Source: Azospirillum lipoferum (GTDB lineage Bacteria > Pseudomonadota > Alphaproteobacteria > Azospirillales > Azospirillaceae). Taken from it: a stretch of DNA of 64,000 bases. The DNA lies in the NCBI RefSeq assembly GCF_024170005.1, contig NZ_JALJXJ010000008.1, forward strand, positions 248,001 through 312,000. The letters run 5' to 3'. The notes below the pieces were generated by a model, which was given only the letters and a program-made list of their open reading frames with translations, ran no database searches and had not been told where the DNA came from. Position 1 is the first letter of the stretch. Each line of letters opens with the position of its first letter. A program made the position numbers and the translations under genes. Positions 26,966 to 38,548 of the stretch are shown here, piece after piece.

Positions 26966-27178
26966 TTACTTTGACAGGGCGGACCAGTCGATCTCGTACA
27001 CCTTGTCGGCCGGCTGGTAGGTCTTGAAGGCGGCGATCACGTCGTCGACGCTGACGCTGCCCGGCACGTTCTGGATCTCGTAGACGACCGAACTGCCGCT
27101 GGTCGGGCCGACGTCGGCGTTGCGGTGGGCCTGCGAGACCAGCCCTTCGCCGGCCTTCTTGATCATGATGGAAGCCAT
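26966..27178 (-). CDS. Small soluble protein, unknown
   Basis: 70 aa. ATG at 27178 preceded by GGAGAC eight bases away, a good ribosome site. Begins MASIMIKKAGEGLVSQAHRN and ends VYEIDWSALSK; mixed alpha/beta composition, no signal or membrane segment. Its regular codon use and strong start argue for a real gene. Not recognised. Confidence 0.6.
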   Translation of the reverse strand: MASIMIKKAGEGLVSQAHRNADVGPTSGSSVVYEIQNVPGSVSVDDVIAAFKTYQPADKVYEIDWSALSK

Positions 27179-27291
27179 GCATCCGTCTCCTGTTGCGACT
27201 CGCCCGACAGGAAAACCATAAACAAAAAGTGGTTTAACCGGAAGGCGGAAAGAGCGAGAGACGGTTGCACTGCATCATTTTGGGGGCGGCA

Positions 27292-28314
27292 TTACGGCAG
27301 CGATGCAGCCTCCGTCACCGCGGCGCGGCCGGGCATGCGGTCGGGCTGGGCACCGGCCAGCGCACCGGCGATGCCGCCGGTCAGCCAGACGGAGAAGGCG
27401 TTGCGGCCGCCGGCGCTGGCCTGATCGCAGGCGGCGGCGGGAGCGGCGTCCTCGTCGTCGTCCGCTGCCGCGGTGGCGCCGCCATAGTTCCACAGCGGCA
27501 GTGCGGAGGACGCGGGTTCGGCGGCGGACGCGGTGGCGATCAGGCTGGGAGCCTGCCGGGCCGGACGGCTGTGCACCTCGATCAGGGCGACGCGGATGCC
27601 GGCGGCCCAGGCGCGGTCGATGAAGGCGCGGACCTGCCGCTCGGTGGCGGTGGAGCCGGCAACGGCGCCGGGCGACCCGCCGGTCAGCCAGGCCGACGGG
27701 GTCGGGCCGCAGCCGTGCCGGTATTGCAGAGCCATCTGATCCTGCACATAGGTCTGTCCGCGATAGAGGCGCATCAGGCCGTTGCCGTAGCGTTGCAACT
27801 CGTCCACCGGGCTGCGGCTGGCGGTCAGCAGATTGCGGTCGATCAGGATCAGCGTCGGCTTCACCGCGATCAGGCGGTCGAGCAGCGGCTCGAAATCGGC
27901 GAACTGCGCCTGCCGGTGGACGATGCGCAGGAATTCCAGGTTGGGCACGCCACGCTCCGCGGCGATCTTCGCCATGCCGCGCTCGTCCAGCGTGGCGTCG
28001 CGCAGCGCAGTGTCGCCCAGCGCCACCACCAGCACCGAATCCGGGGTGCGCGCCGCCCGCTCGGCCACCGCGTTGATGCGGTTCAGGTTGTACCAGGCGA
28101 AAGGCTGGTCGTAGAGCTGGGAGCCGGTCCACAGGACCGCCAGCACCGCCAGCCCGACCAGAGCCAGCGGCGCCAGCAGCAGCCCGCTGCCCAGAATCCA
28201 CCAGCGCCGCCGGCCGCGCCGCGGTGTTGCGGCACCGGTGGTATCCCCGGCATGGGGAGGGAGGGCTTGCGGTTCCGGCTGCGGCTGGGGCTCCTGCGGG
28301 GCGAGATCGGACAT
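27292..28314 (-). CDS. Membrane-anchored protein, possibly SGNH-hydrolase-like, unknown
   Basis: 340 aa. Pro/Gln-rich cytoplasmic start, then a basic patch (PRRGRRRWW) and one membrane segment at about 39-63, so the bulk faces the periplasm. LVVALGDTALRDATLDERGM near 95-115 and LILIDRNLL near 155 recall the GDS and strand motifs of SGNH/AlgJ-like hydrolases, but the match is weak. WLTGG occurs twice in a similar setting (207-220 and 308-321), each after a cysteine, an internal repeat. An acidic DDDEDA stretch lies near 285. Divergent from the next gene. Confidence 0.6.
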   Translation of the reverse strand: MSDLAPQEPQPQPEPQALPPHAGDTTGAATPRRGRRRWWILGSGLLLAPLALVGLAVLAVLWTGSQLYDQPFAWYNLNRINAVAERAARTPDSVLVVALGDTALRDATLDERGMAKIAAERGVPNLEFLRIVHRQAQFADFEPLLDRLIAVKPTLILIDRNLLTASRSPVDELQRYGNGLMRLYRGQTYVQDQMALQYRHGCGPTPSAWLTGGSPGAVAGSTATERQVRAFIDRAWAAGIRVALIEVHSRPARQAPSLIATASAAEPASSALPLWNYGGATAAADDDEDAAPAAACDQASAGGRNAFSVWLTGGIAGALAGAQPDRMPGRAAVTEAASLP

Positions 28315-28430
28315 CGGGCGTCTCCGGGCGTGCTGCGGCTATTCCCACAACGCGCGGGGGAGGCTAAACGACACGCGGTAATTGGGGGTATCCCCAAGGT
28401 CCTGGAGCATCTCCGTCACAGGGTCCCGAT

Positions 28431-28459
28431 TTGCCGAACGCCCCATTTCTGTGTAGGCT
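28431..28459 (+). promoter_or_regulatory. Possible sigma70 promoter of the 138-aa protein gene
   Basis: TTGCCG, 17 bases, TAGGCT, ending 56 bases before the ATG at 28516. A short inverted repeat TTGGGG/CCCCAA lies upstream at 28382-28397. Confidence 0.4.
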
Positions 28460-28515
28460 CCGACCACAGAAGAGGGCCTGACAGCAGGGGCGGCCCCTTA
28501 CAACAGGATTGGGCG

Positions 28516-28932
28516 ATGAGCACCGAGATCCGCACCTTCTCCATTCCCGACGCCGCCGCCGAAGAGGCCCAGGCACAGCTGTCCGCCTTCCTGCGGACGG
28601 TCGAGATCCAGCGCATCGAAACCGCCTATGCCGACGGGGCGTGGCGCGTGCTGGTGCTGTTCACCGACCTTCGCCGCAAGGAGGAATCGCAGCAGATCGA
28701 GGCCGCCATAGCCGCCGCGCTGAACGGCTGGCGCGACAAGGCCGCGACCCAGGCCGGGGTGACGCGCGACGCCATTCTGGCCGACGATCTGGTGCAGGAG
28801 ATCGCCCGCTTCGCCCCGACGACGGAGCATGAGCTGGCGATCATCGTGAATGCCCGCGGTCTGACGGCCTCGCCCCATGGCGGGGAGATCGTGCAGGTGG
28901 TGCGCTCGACGCTGGATCTGCTGATCGACTGA
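28516..28932 (+). CDS. Protein with HRDC-like C-terminus, unknown
   Basis: 138 aa from the ATG at 28516. The N-terminal half (TFSIPDAAAEEAQAQLSAFL ... WRVLVLFTDLRR) resembles the small domain seen before HRDC domains in a family of short proteins that sometimes accompany group II intron or other reverse-transcriptase loci. The second half (LNGWRDKAATQAGVTRDAIL, then ARFAPTTEHEL) has the spacing of an HRDC nucleic-acid-binding domain. No reverse transcriptase is adjacent. Function unknown; the HRDC call is tentative. Confidence 0.6.
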   Translation: MSTEIRTFSIPDAAAEEAQAQLSAFLRTVEIQRIETAYADGAWRVLVLFTDLRRKEESQQIEAAIAAALNGWRDKAATQAGVTRDAILADDLVQEIARFAPTTEHELAIIVNARGLTASPHGGEIVQVVRSTLDLLID

Positions 28933-29061
28933 ACCTGCTGATCGACCGACGGGCTTTTCGCCGGGCGGCGGCCTATCCGGTTCGGCAGGGCTGGTCACAG
29001 CCAAAGGCTGTGCCGGTGCTGCCGTAAGCGTCGGTTGGTTCGAGTGTTCCAGTATGCCAGG

Positions 29062-29349
29062 ATGCACCCTTCGCTGGCACCGGTGGATGGGGCGGTTGTG
29101 GCTTCGAAGGATCATCCGAAGAGTCGTGGCGCCGCGGACGTGGCCCAGACTGATGTGGCCCGGGCGGATATGGCTTGGACCGCAGTCCCGGACTATCGGA
29201 AGATGGCGCAGGAACTGGCACAGCTGGGGGCGGAAGCTGCCCGGCGTGCCCGCATGACCGGCAACGGCCATTACGACCGGCTGGCGCGCACCCTGACCAA
29301 CCGGGCGGGAGAGATCCTCGACGATCTGAAGCGCAGCGGGAAGGCGTAA
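29062..29349 (+). CDS. Small charged protein, unknown
   Basis: 95 aa from the ATG at 29062; a TTG at 29035 would add nine residues. The region from ~residue 37 on (WTAVPDYRKMAQELAQLGAE ... LARTLTNRAGEILDDLKRSG) is helical and charged and looks like a real protein; the first 35 residues less so, and the true start may be the ATG at 29170. Followed by a strong hairpin. Not recognised. Confidence 0.45.
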   Translation: MHPSLAPVDGAVVASKDHPKSRGAADVAQTDVARADMAWTAVPDYRKMAQELAQLGAEAARRARMTGNGHYDRLARTLTNRAGEILDDLKRSGKA

Positions 29350-29377
29350 CGGCCGGGGTGGGAGTTGCGGGAAAGGA

Positions 29378-29402
29378 AACGGCGCCCTGGTGGGGCGCCG
29401 TT
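29378..29402 (+). terminator. Hairpin after the small protein gene
   Basis: Perfect 10-bp stem AACGGCGCCC / GGGCGCCGTT with loop TGGTG, followed by GTCGTTTGT. Weak T tract. Confidence 0.6.
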
Positions 29403-29440
29403 GTCGTTTGTGGGGTGGTCCTGATTGTCCCTGCCTGATC

Positions 29441-29474
29441 CTCCCCGCTGGGTGGGGGAGGGTCAGGGTAGGGG
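29441..29474. repeat. Dispersed palindromic repeat, copy 2 (inverted, diverged)
   Basis: CTCCCCGCTGGGTGGGGGAG followed by GGTCAGGGTAGGGG: the hairpin plus tail of the repeat in reverse orientation, with several changes. Lies between a small gene and the frc 3' end. Confidence 0.55.
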
Positions 29475-29483
29475 CAAAGTCCC

Positions 29484-30734
29484 TCAGACCACCTTGGCGT
29501 CGTGCATGGCGGCGATCTGGTCCTTGTTGTAGCCGAGCTGGGCCAGGACCTCGTCGGTGTGCTCGCCGAGCAGCGGGGAGCCGGTGATCTCGACCGTCAT
29601 GTCGGAGAACTTGATCGGGCTGCCGACGGTCAGGTACTTGCCGCGCTGCTTGTGGTCGACCTCGACGACGGTGCCGCTGGCGCGCAGCGACGGGTCGTTG
29701 GCGATCTCCTTCATCGACAGAACCGGCGAGCACGGGATGTCGTACTTGCGCAGGATGTCGACGGCCTCGAACTTGGTCTTGTCCTTCAGCCAGTCCTCGA
29801 TGATCGCGAAGATGTCGAAGATCTTGTCCTGACGGGCCAGCGCCGTGTTGTAGGCCGGATCGTCGATCCACTCCTCGCGGCCCAGCGCCTTGCAGATCGG
29901 CGCCCAGGCATGGCCCTGGATGGTGAAGTAGATGTAGGCGTTGGGATCGGTCTCCCAGCCCTTGCACTTCAGCACCCAGCCCGGCTGGCCGCCGCCGCCG
30001 GCATTGCCGCCGCGCGGAACCACGTCGGTGAATTTGCCGTGCGGATACTGCGGGTATTCCTCCAGATAGCCGACGCGGTCCAGGCGCTGCTGGTCGCGCA
30101 GCTTGACGCGGCAGAGGTTCAGCACGCTGTCCTGCATCGACACGGCGACCTTCTGGCCCTTGCCGGTCTTGGTGCGGGCCATCAGGGCGGTCAGGATGCC
30201 GATGGCGAGATGCATGCCGGTGTTGCTGTCGCCGAGAGCGGCGGCGGACACGGTCGGCGGGCCATCCCAGAAGCCGGTGGTCGAGGCCGCACCGCCGGCG
30301 CACTGGGCGACGTTCTCATAGACCTTCAGGTCCTGGTAATGGTGGCCGTCGCTGAAGCCCTTGACCGAGGCGACGATCATGCCGGGGTTCAGTTCCTTGA
30401 TCTTGTCCCAGCTGAAGCCCATGCGGTCCAGCGCGCCGGGGCCGAAATTCTCGACCAGGACGTCCGATTCCTTGATCAGCCGGGTCAGGACTTCCTTGCC
30501 TTCGGCCGTCTTGGTGTCCAGCGTCAGGGAGCGCTTGTTGCTGTTCAGCATGGTGAAATAGAGCGCGTCGGCATCCGGGATGTCGCGCAGCTGGCTGCGG
30601 GTGACGTCGCCCGCACCCGGACGTTCGACCTTGATGACGTCCGCGCCGTACCAGGCCAGAAGCTGGGTGCAGGCGGGGCCGGCCTGCACATGGGTGAAGT
30701 CGATGATCTTAATGCCTTCGAGCGGCTTGGTCAT
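29484..30734 (-). CDS. frc: Formyl-CoA:oxalate CoA-transferase (class III CoA-transferase)
   Basis: 416 aa, near the 428 aa of characterised enzymes. Transfers CoA from formyl-CoA to oxalate in oxalate breakdown. The family catalytic aspartate falls at Asp169 (ALGDSNTG), the same number as in Oxalobacter Frc, and the Gly-rich loop GGNAGGGGQPGW is present. Oxalyl-CoA decarboxylase (oxc), its usual partner, is not in this window, so the substrate pair remains an inference from close resemblance. It follows a PAS-domain gene by 95 bases on the same strand, probably one transcript. Confidence 0.85.
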   Translation of the reverse strand: MTKPLEGIKIIDFTHVQAGPACTQLLAWYGADVIKVERPGAGDVTRSQLRDIPDADALYFTMLNSNKRSLTLDTKTAEGKEVLTRLIKESDVLVENFGPGALDRMGFSWDKIKELNPGMIVASVKGFSDGHHYQDLKVYENVAQCAGGAASTTGFWDGPPTVSAAALGDSNTGMHLAIGILTALMARTKTGKGQKVAVSMQDSVLNLCRVKLRDQQRLDRVGYLEEYPQYPHGKFTDVVPRGGNAGGGGQPGWVLKCKGWETDPNAYIYFTIQGHAWAPICKALGREEWIDDPAYNTALARQDKIFDIFAIIEDWLKDKTKFEAVDILRKYDIPCSPVLSMKEIANDPSLRASGTVVEVDHKQRGKYLTVGSPIKFSDMTVEITGSPLLGEHTDEVLAQLGYNKDQIAAMHDAKVV

Positions 30735-30829
30735 GACTGCAACACTCCCTTATTTCGCGTTGTTTCAGTTCGTCTCTTGGACTTGATCTTCAGAGATCTT
30801 GAGAGATCCGCCCTTTGGTCCGCTCGCAC

Positions 30830-31315
30830 TCAGCCGGCCGTCGCCACGCCGGCTTGGGCGGCGGCTTCGAGTTCGGTGAGGCGGCGGCGCAATTTCCGTT
30901 CTTCGGTCCAGCGGGCGGTTTCGTCCCGCACCACGGCGACGATCCCGGTCACCGCACCGTCGGTCCCGCGCAAAAGCGCGACGGTGAAGGCGATCGACAG
31001 GCTGTGCCCGTCCTTGTGGACCGCCGGAACCCGAAGCAGGTCATGGCCGTAGCGGGTCTCGCCGGTGGCCATGGTCTTTTCATATCCATCCCAATGACGC
31101 TGGCGCTGGCGTTCCGGAATGATGATGTCGAGCGACTTGCCCATCGCCTCGTCGGCGGAGAAGCCGAACATCCGCTCCGCCGCCGCATTCCACAGGGTGA
31201 TGGCGCCGGCCGGGTCGGACAGGATGACGGCATCGCCGATCACCGCCACCAGCTGTTCGCAATCCACAACCGCGGGCGAACCCGCTGCTGTCTTCTCGTG
31301 CATGTCGATCTCCAT
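30830..31315 (-). CDS. PAS-domain sensor protein without output domain
   Basis: 161 aa from the ATG at 31315 (GAGGGGGCG upstream); a start 114 bases further up runs through the promoter. A single PAS fold at about 20-140 (LVAVIGDAVILSDPAGAITL WNAAAERMFG..., then HKDGHSLSIAFTVALL), ending in a short coiled segment (WTEERKLRRRLTELEAAAQ). There is no kinase, GGDEF or DNA-binding domain, so it must act through a partner. PAS folds of this sort may bind haem or flavin. Cotranscription with frc suggests a link with oxalate or formate metabolism, an inference. Confidence 0.82.
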   Translation of the reverse strand: MEIDMHEKTAAGSPAVVDCEQLVAVIGDAVILSDPAGAITLWNAAAERMFGFSADEAMGKSLDIIIPERQRQRHWDGYEKTMATGETRYGHDLLRVPAVHKDGHSLSIAFTVALLRGTDGAVTGIVAVVRDETARWTEERKLRRRLTELEAAAQAGVATAG

Positions 31316-31396
31316 GGCGCCCGCCCCCTCTTGGATTGGGCGCCGGGAAAGCCGGTGCGGCGGTGGCCGGTAAGCCGCTGTCGCACTGACATTATC

Positions 31397-31421
31397 GATA
31401 CGGTATACCAGATACCATATC
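31397..31421. promoter_or_regulatory. Palindromic operator in the PAS-frc promoter
   Basis: Arms GATACGGTAT and ATACCATATC (9 of 10 symmetric) around ACCAG; the inner GGTATACC is itself palindromic, like sites of GntR-family repressors. TTGCCA (minus strand, 31429-31424) sits at its edge as a -35, with TATACC 16 bases on as a -10, so binding here would block the promoter. No regulator gene is adjacent. Confidence 0.55.
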
Positions 31422-31511
31422 TCTGGCAAGAGGATTTGAGCGGCCTGCGGACTGTTGTTTGCGCGAACCTTTTGGGGGAGGGCAGCGCGCGCCCTGCAAT
31501 ACCCGAGGGAT

Positions 31512-31548
31512 CCCCTCTCCCCCCGGGGAGAGGGTTAGGGTGAGGGGG
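31512..31548. repeat. Dispersed palindromic repeat, copy 3 (inverted)
   Basis: CCCCTCTCCCCCCGGGGAG, then AGGGTTAGGGTGAGGGGG. Same element as at 23611, opposite orientation. It and copy 4 face away from each other 65 bases apart in the 486-nt gap between the PAS gene and sucB. That gap otherwise holds the operator above and the sucB terminators. Confidence 0.72.
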
Positions 31549-31613
31549 TCGCGCGGCGAGGATTATCGAGGAACGCCGAGCGCCGGCCCTTCTGTTGGAG
31601 CCACGCAGTGCAT

Positions 31614-31651
31614 CCCCCTCACCCCGACCCTCTCCCCGGGGGGAGAGGGGG
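31614..31651. repeat. Dispersed palindromic repeat, copy 4
   Basis: CCCCCTCACCCCGACCCTCT, then CCCCGGGGGGAGAGGGGG. Near-identical to copy 1 at 23611. Confidence 0.72.
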
Positions 31652-31681
31652 ATTTCCCGGGATTGGAGGGGGGAGGGAGCG

Positions 31682-31714
31682 CAAAAAGAAAAAGGGCGCC
31701 TCGCGGCGCCCCTT
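31682..31714 (-). terminator. Rho-independent terminator of the suc operon
   Basis: On the minus strand AAGGGGCGCC-GCGA-GGCGCCCTTTTTCTTTTTG: strong stem and long T tract, 88 bases after the sucB stop. Two further perfect hairpins, TCCAAGG/CCTTGGA (31721-31742) and CAAGGGAGGG/CCCTCCCTTG (31752-31777), lie between sucB and this terminator. Confidence 0.9.
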
Positions 31715-31801
31715 CAGGGTTCCAAGGACCATGGCCCTTGGACGGGTGGGTCAAGGGAGGGGCGGAGCCCTCCCTTGCCTCGTTAAGCCCGTTATCTCGG
31801 A

Positions 31802-33064
<1,263 letters not shown>

Positions 33065-33105
33065 TTCTTATTCCTCGTTCGTCTTCTTGTTCGCTTGGGT
33101 GAGGG

Positions 33106-36072
<2,967 letters not shown>

Positions 36073-36230
36073 GGTTTCACCTCGGGCCGTGCGCCCGGGT
36101 CCCTGTGGGAGATGGTTTTAAGGCGGAAGGGGACGGGGGATCGTTGGATCCCCATGTGCCAGCGCCGGCGGAGCGGGCCGCCGAGGCTTGCATATGGGTC
36201 CCCAGGACCGTCCGTCCAAGTGGAGAGCCC

Positions 36231-36340
36231 AGAGGGGCGGCGGGCGGGGCACCGCAGCGTCCCGCCCGTCGGCCTCTTCAAAAGGCGTCCTCTTTTCAAA
36301 GGCCGGTGGCCGCGGGCGTCGCGGAGTGCGCGACGCCCGC
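36231..36340 (-). promoter_or_regulatory. Intercistronic hairpins between sucD and sucA
   Basis: A perfect 12-bp stem GCGGGCGTCGCG / CGCGACGCCCGC (36312-36340) with loop GAGTG lies 6 bases after the sucD stop. A second, imperfect stem (GGCGGGCGGGG / CCCGCCCGTC, about 36231-36288) follows. Neither has a T run, so partial termination or message processing and stability is more likely than a full stop. Confidence 0.55.
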
Positions 36341-36346
36341 AGGCGA

Positions 36347-37222
36347 TCAGCCCTTGAACACCTTCAGCATGGTGGAGCCCAGGCTGGCGGGGCTGTCGGC
36401 GACGGCGATGCCGACCGACTTCATGAAGTCGATCTTGAAGTCGGCGGTGTCGTTGCCGCCGGAGATCACCGCACCGGCATGGCCCATGCGGCGTCCCGGA
36501 GGCGCCGTGCGGCCGGCGATGAAGCCGACGACCGGCTTCTTCGTGCCCGACGCCTTGATGAACTCGGCGCCGCGGACTTCGGCGTCGCCGCCGATCTCGC
36601 CGATCATGATGATGCCCTCGGTCTCCGGGTCCTTCACGAACAGCTCCAGGCTGTCGACGAAGTTGGTGCCGTTGACCGGGTCGCCGCCGATGCCGATGCA
36701 GGTGGTCTGGCCCAGGCCGGCCGCCGTGGTCTGCGCGACGGCCTCATAGGTCAGCGTGCCGGAACGCGAGACAATGCCGATCTTGCCGCGCTTGTGGATG
36801 TGGCCCGGCATGATGCCGATCTTGCACTCGTCCGGCGTGATGATGCCGGGGCAGTTCGGGCCGATCAGGCGGGTCTTGGAACCGTCGAGGGCGCGCTTGA
36901 CGCGGACCATGTCCAGCACCGGGATGCCTTCGGTGATGCAGACCACCAGCGGGATCTCGGCGTCGATCGCTTCCAGGATCGCGTCGGCCGCAAACGGCGG
37001 CGGCACGTAGATCACGGAGGCGTTGGCGCCGGTCTTCTCGACCGCTTCCGACACGGTGTCGAAGATCGGCAGGTCGAGATGCTTGGCGCCGCCCTTACCG
37101 GGCGTGACGCCGCCGACCATCTTGGTGCCGTAGGCGATGGCCTGCTCGGAGTGGAAGGTGCCCTGGGCTCCGGTGAAGCCCTGGCAGATCACCTTCGTGT
37201 TCTTGTCGACGAGAACAGCCAT
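36347..37222 (-). CDS. sucD: Succinyl-CoA synthetase alpha subunit
   Basis: 291 aa, normal length. CoA-binding Rossmann start (NTKVICQGFTGAQGTFHSEQ) and the active-site histidine that is phosphorylated, His248 in GHAGAVISGG. Partner of SucC; makes ATP or GTP from succinyl-CoA. It begins one base after the sucC stop, so the two are translated together. Confidence 0.98.
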   Translation of the reverse strand: MAVLVDKNTKVICQGFTGAQGTFHSEQAIAYGTKMVGGVTPGKGGAKHLDLPIFDTVSEAVEKTGANASVIYVPPPFAADAILEAIDAEIPLVVCITEGIPVLDMVRVKRALDGSKTRLIGPNCPGIITPDECKIGIMPGHIHKRGKIGIVSRSGTLTYEAVAQTTAAGLGQTTCIGIGGDPVNGTNFVDSLELFVKDPETEGIIMIGEIGGDAEVRGAEFIKASGTKKPVVGFIAGRTAPPGRRMGHAGAVISGGNDTADFKIDFMKSVGIAVADSPASLGSTMLKVFKG

Positions 37223-37223
37223 G

Positions 37224-38420
37224 TTACGCGGCCTCCTTCACGGCCTTGACCACCTTCTCGGCGGCATCGGCGAGGTTGTCGGCCGAGAGGATCGGCAGGC
37301 CGGATTCGGCCAGGATCTTCTTGCCCAGATCGACGTTGGTGCCTTCCAGGCGCACCACCAGCGGAACGTGCAGGTGCACTTCGCGCGCCGCGGCGACCAC
37401 GCCCTCGGCGATCACGTCGCAGCGCATGATGCCGCCGAAGATGTTGACCAGGATGCCTTCGACGTTGCTGTCGGACAGGATCAGCTTGAAGGCCGCGGTA
37501 ACGCGCTCCTTCGTGGCGCCGCCGCCGACGTCGAGGAAGTTGGCCGGCTCGCCGCCATACAGCTTGATGATGTCCATGGTGGCCATCGCCAGACCGGCGC
37601 CGTTCACCATGCAGCCGATGTTGCCGTCGAGCTTGACGTAGTTGAGGCTGTGCTTGGCCGCCTCGATCTCCGCCGGATCCTCTTCGGCCTCGTCGCGCAG
37701 CTCTTCGACGTCCTTGTGACGGAACAGCGCGTTGTCGTCGAAGTTCATCTTGGCGTCGAGCGCCAGGATGTCGCCCGAGCCGGTGACGATCAGCGGGTTG
37801 ATCTCGACGATGGCGCAGTCCAGGTCCACGAAGGCCTTGTAGGCGGCCTGGATGAACTTGGCGGCGGCGCCGACCTGCTTGCCTTCCAGGCCCAGCGCGA
37901 AGGCGACCTTGCGGGTGTGGTAGCCCTGGATGCCGGTGGCCGGGTCGACCGCGACCTTGACGATCTTCTCCGGCGTGTTGTGGGCGACCTCCTCGATCTC
38001 CATGCCGCCTTCGGTCGAGGCCATGATCGTCACGCGGCCGGTGGCGCGGTCGATCAGCATGCCGAGATACAGCTCGCGCTTGATGTCGGCGCCTTCCTCG
38101 ATATAGAGGCGCTTCACCTCGCGGCCTTCCGCGCCGGTCTGCTTGGTCACCAGGACGCTGTTCAGCATCTCGGCGGCGTTCTTGCCGACCTCCTCGATCG
38201 ACTTGACGACGCGGACGCCGCCCTTGCCCTCGGGGTTGTTCTTGAAGCGGCCGGCGCCGCGGCCGCCGGCGTGGATCTGGGACTTCACGACCCAGACCGG
38301 ACCGCCCAGCTCGCGGGCGACCGTCTCGGCCTCCTGCGGGGTGTAGGCGACGCCGCCGCGGGGAACCGCGACGCCGTACTTCTTCAGCAGGCTTTTCGCC
38401 TGGTACTCATGGATGTTCAT
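37224..38420 (-). CDS. sucC: Succinyl-CoA synthetase beta subunit (ADP-forming)
   Basis: 398 aa. ATP-grasp domain (MNIHEYQAKSLLKKYGV start, KSQIHAGGRGAGRF nucleotide loop) and C-terminal ligase domain (NIFGGIMRCDVIAEG). Second gene of the cluster, 128 bases after mdh across a 14-bp hairpin. Confidence 0.98.
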   Translation of the reverse strand: MNIHEYQAKSLLKKYGVAVPRGGVAYTPQEAETVARELGGPVWVVKSQIHAGGRGAGRFKNNPEGKGGVRVVKSIEEVGKNAAEMLNSVLVTKQTGAEGREVKRLYIEEGADIKRELYLGMLIDRATGRVTIMASTEGGMEIEEVAHNTPEKIVKVAVDPATGIQGYHTRKVAFALGLEGKQVGAAAKFIQAAYKAFVDLDCAIVEINPLIVTGSGDILALDAKMNFDDNALFRHKDVEELRDEAEEDPAEIEAAKHSLNYVKLDGNIGCMVNGAGLAMATMDIIKLYGGEPANFLDVGGGATKERVTAAFKLILSDSNVEGILVNIFGGIMRCDVIAEGVVAAAREVHLHVPLVVRLEGTNVDLGKKILAESGLPILSADNLADAAEKVVKAVKEAA

Positions 38421-38489
38421 CGGGCGTCCATCTGTTTTTTGTTTCGGCTGACGAGAACGGGTCGACTGAAGGACAAGACGGGCGCACCA

Positions 38490-38531
38490 CCGGCGTCCTC
38501 CCGACCCGGATAGGGGCCGGGAGGACGCCGG
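38490..38531 (-). promoter_or_regulatory. Perfect 14-bp hairpin between mdh and sucC
   Basis: CCGGCGTCCTCCCG / CGGGAGGACGCCGG around a 14-base loop, 17 bases after the mdh stop. No T run on the minus strand. Likely separates mdh and suc mRNA levels by 3'-end protection, an inference. Confidence 0.6.
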
Positions 38532-38548
38532 AGACCGCGCGTTCCGTC

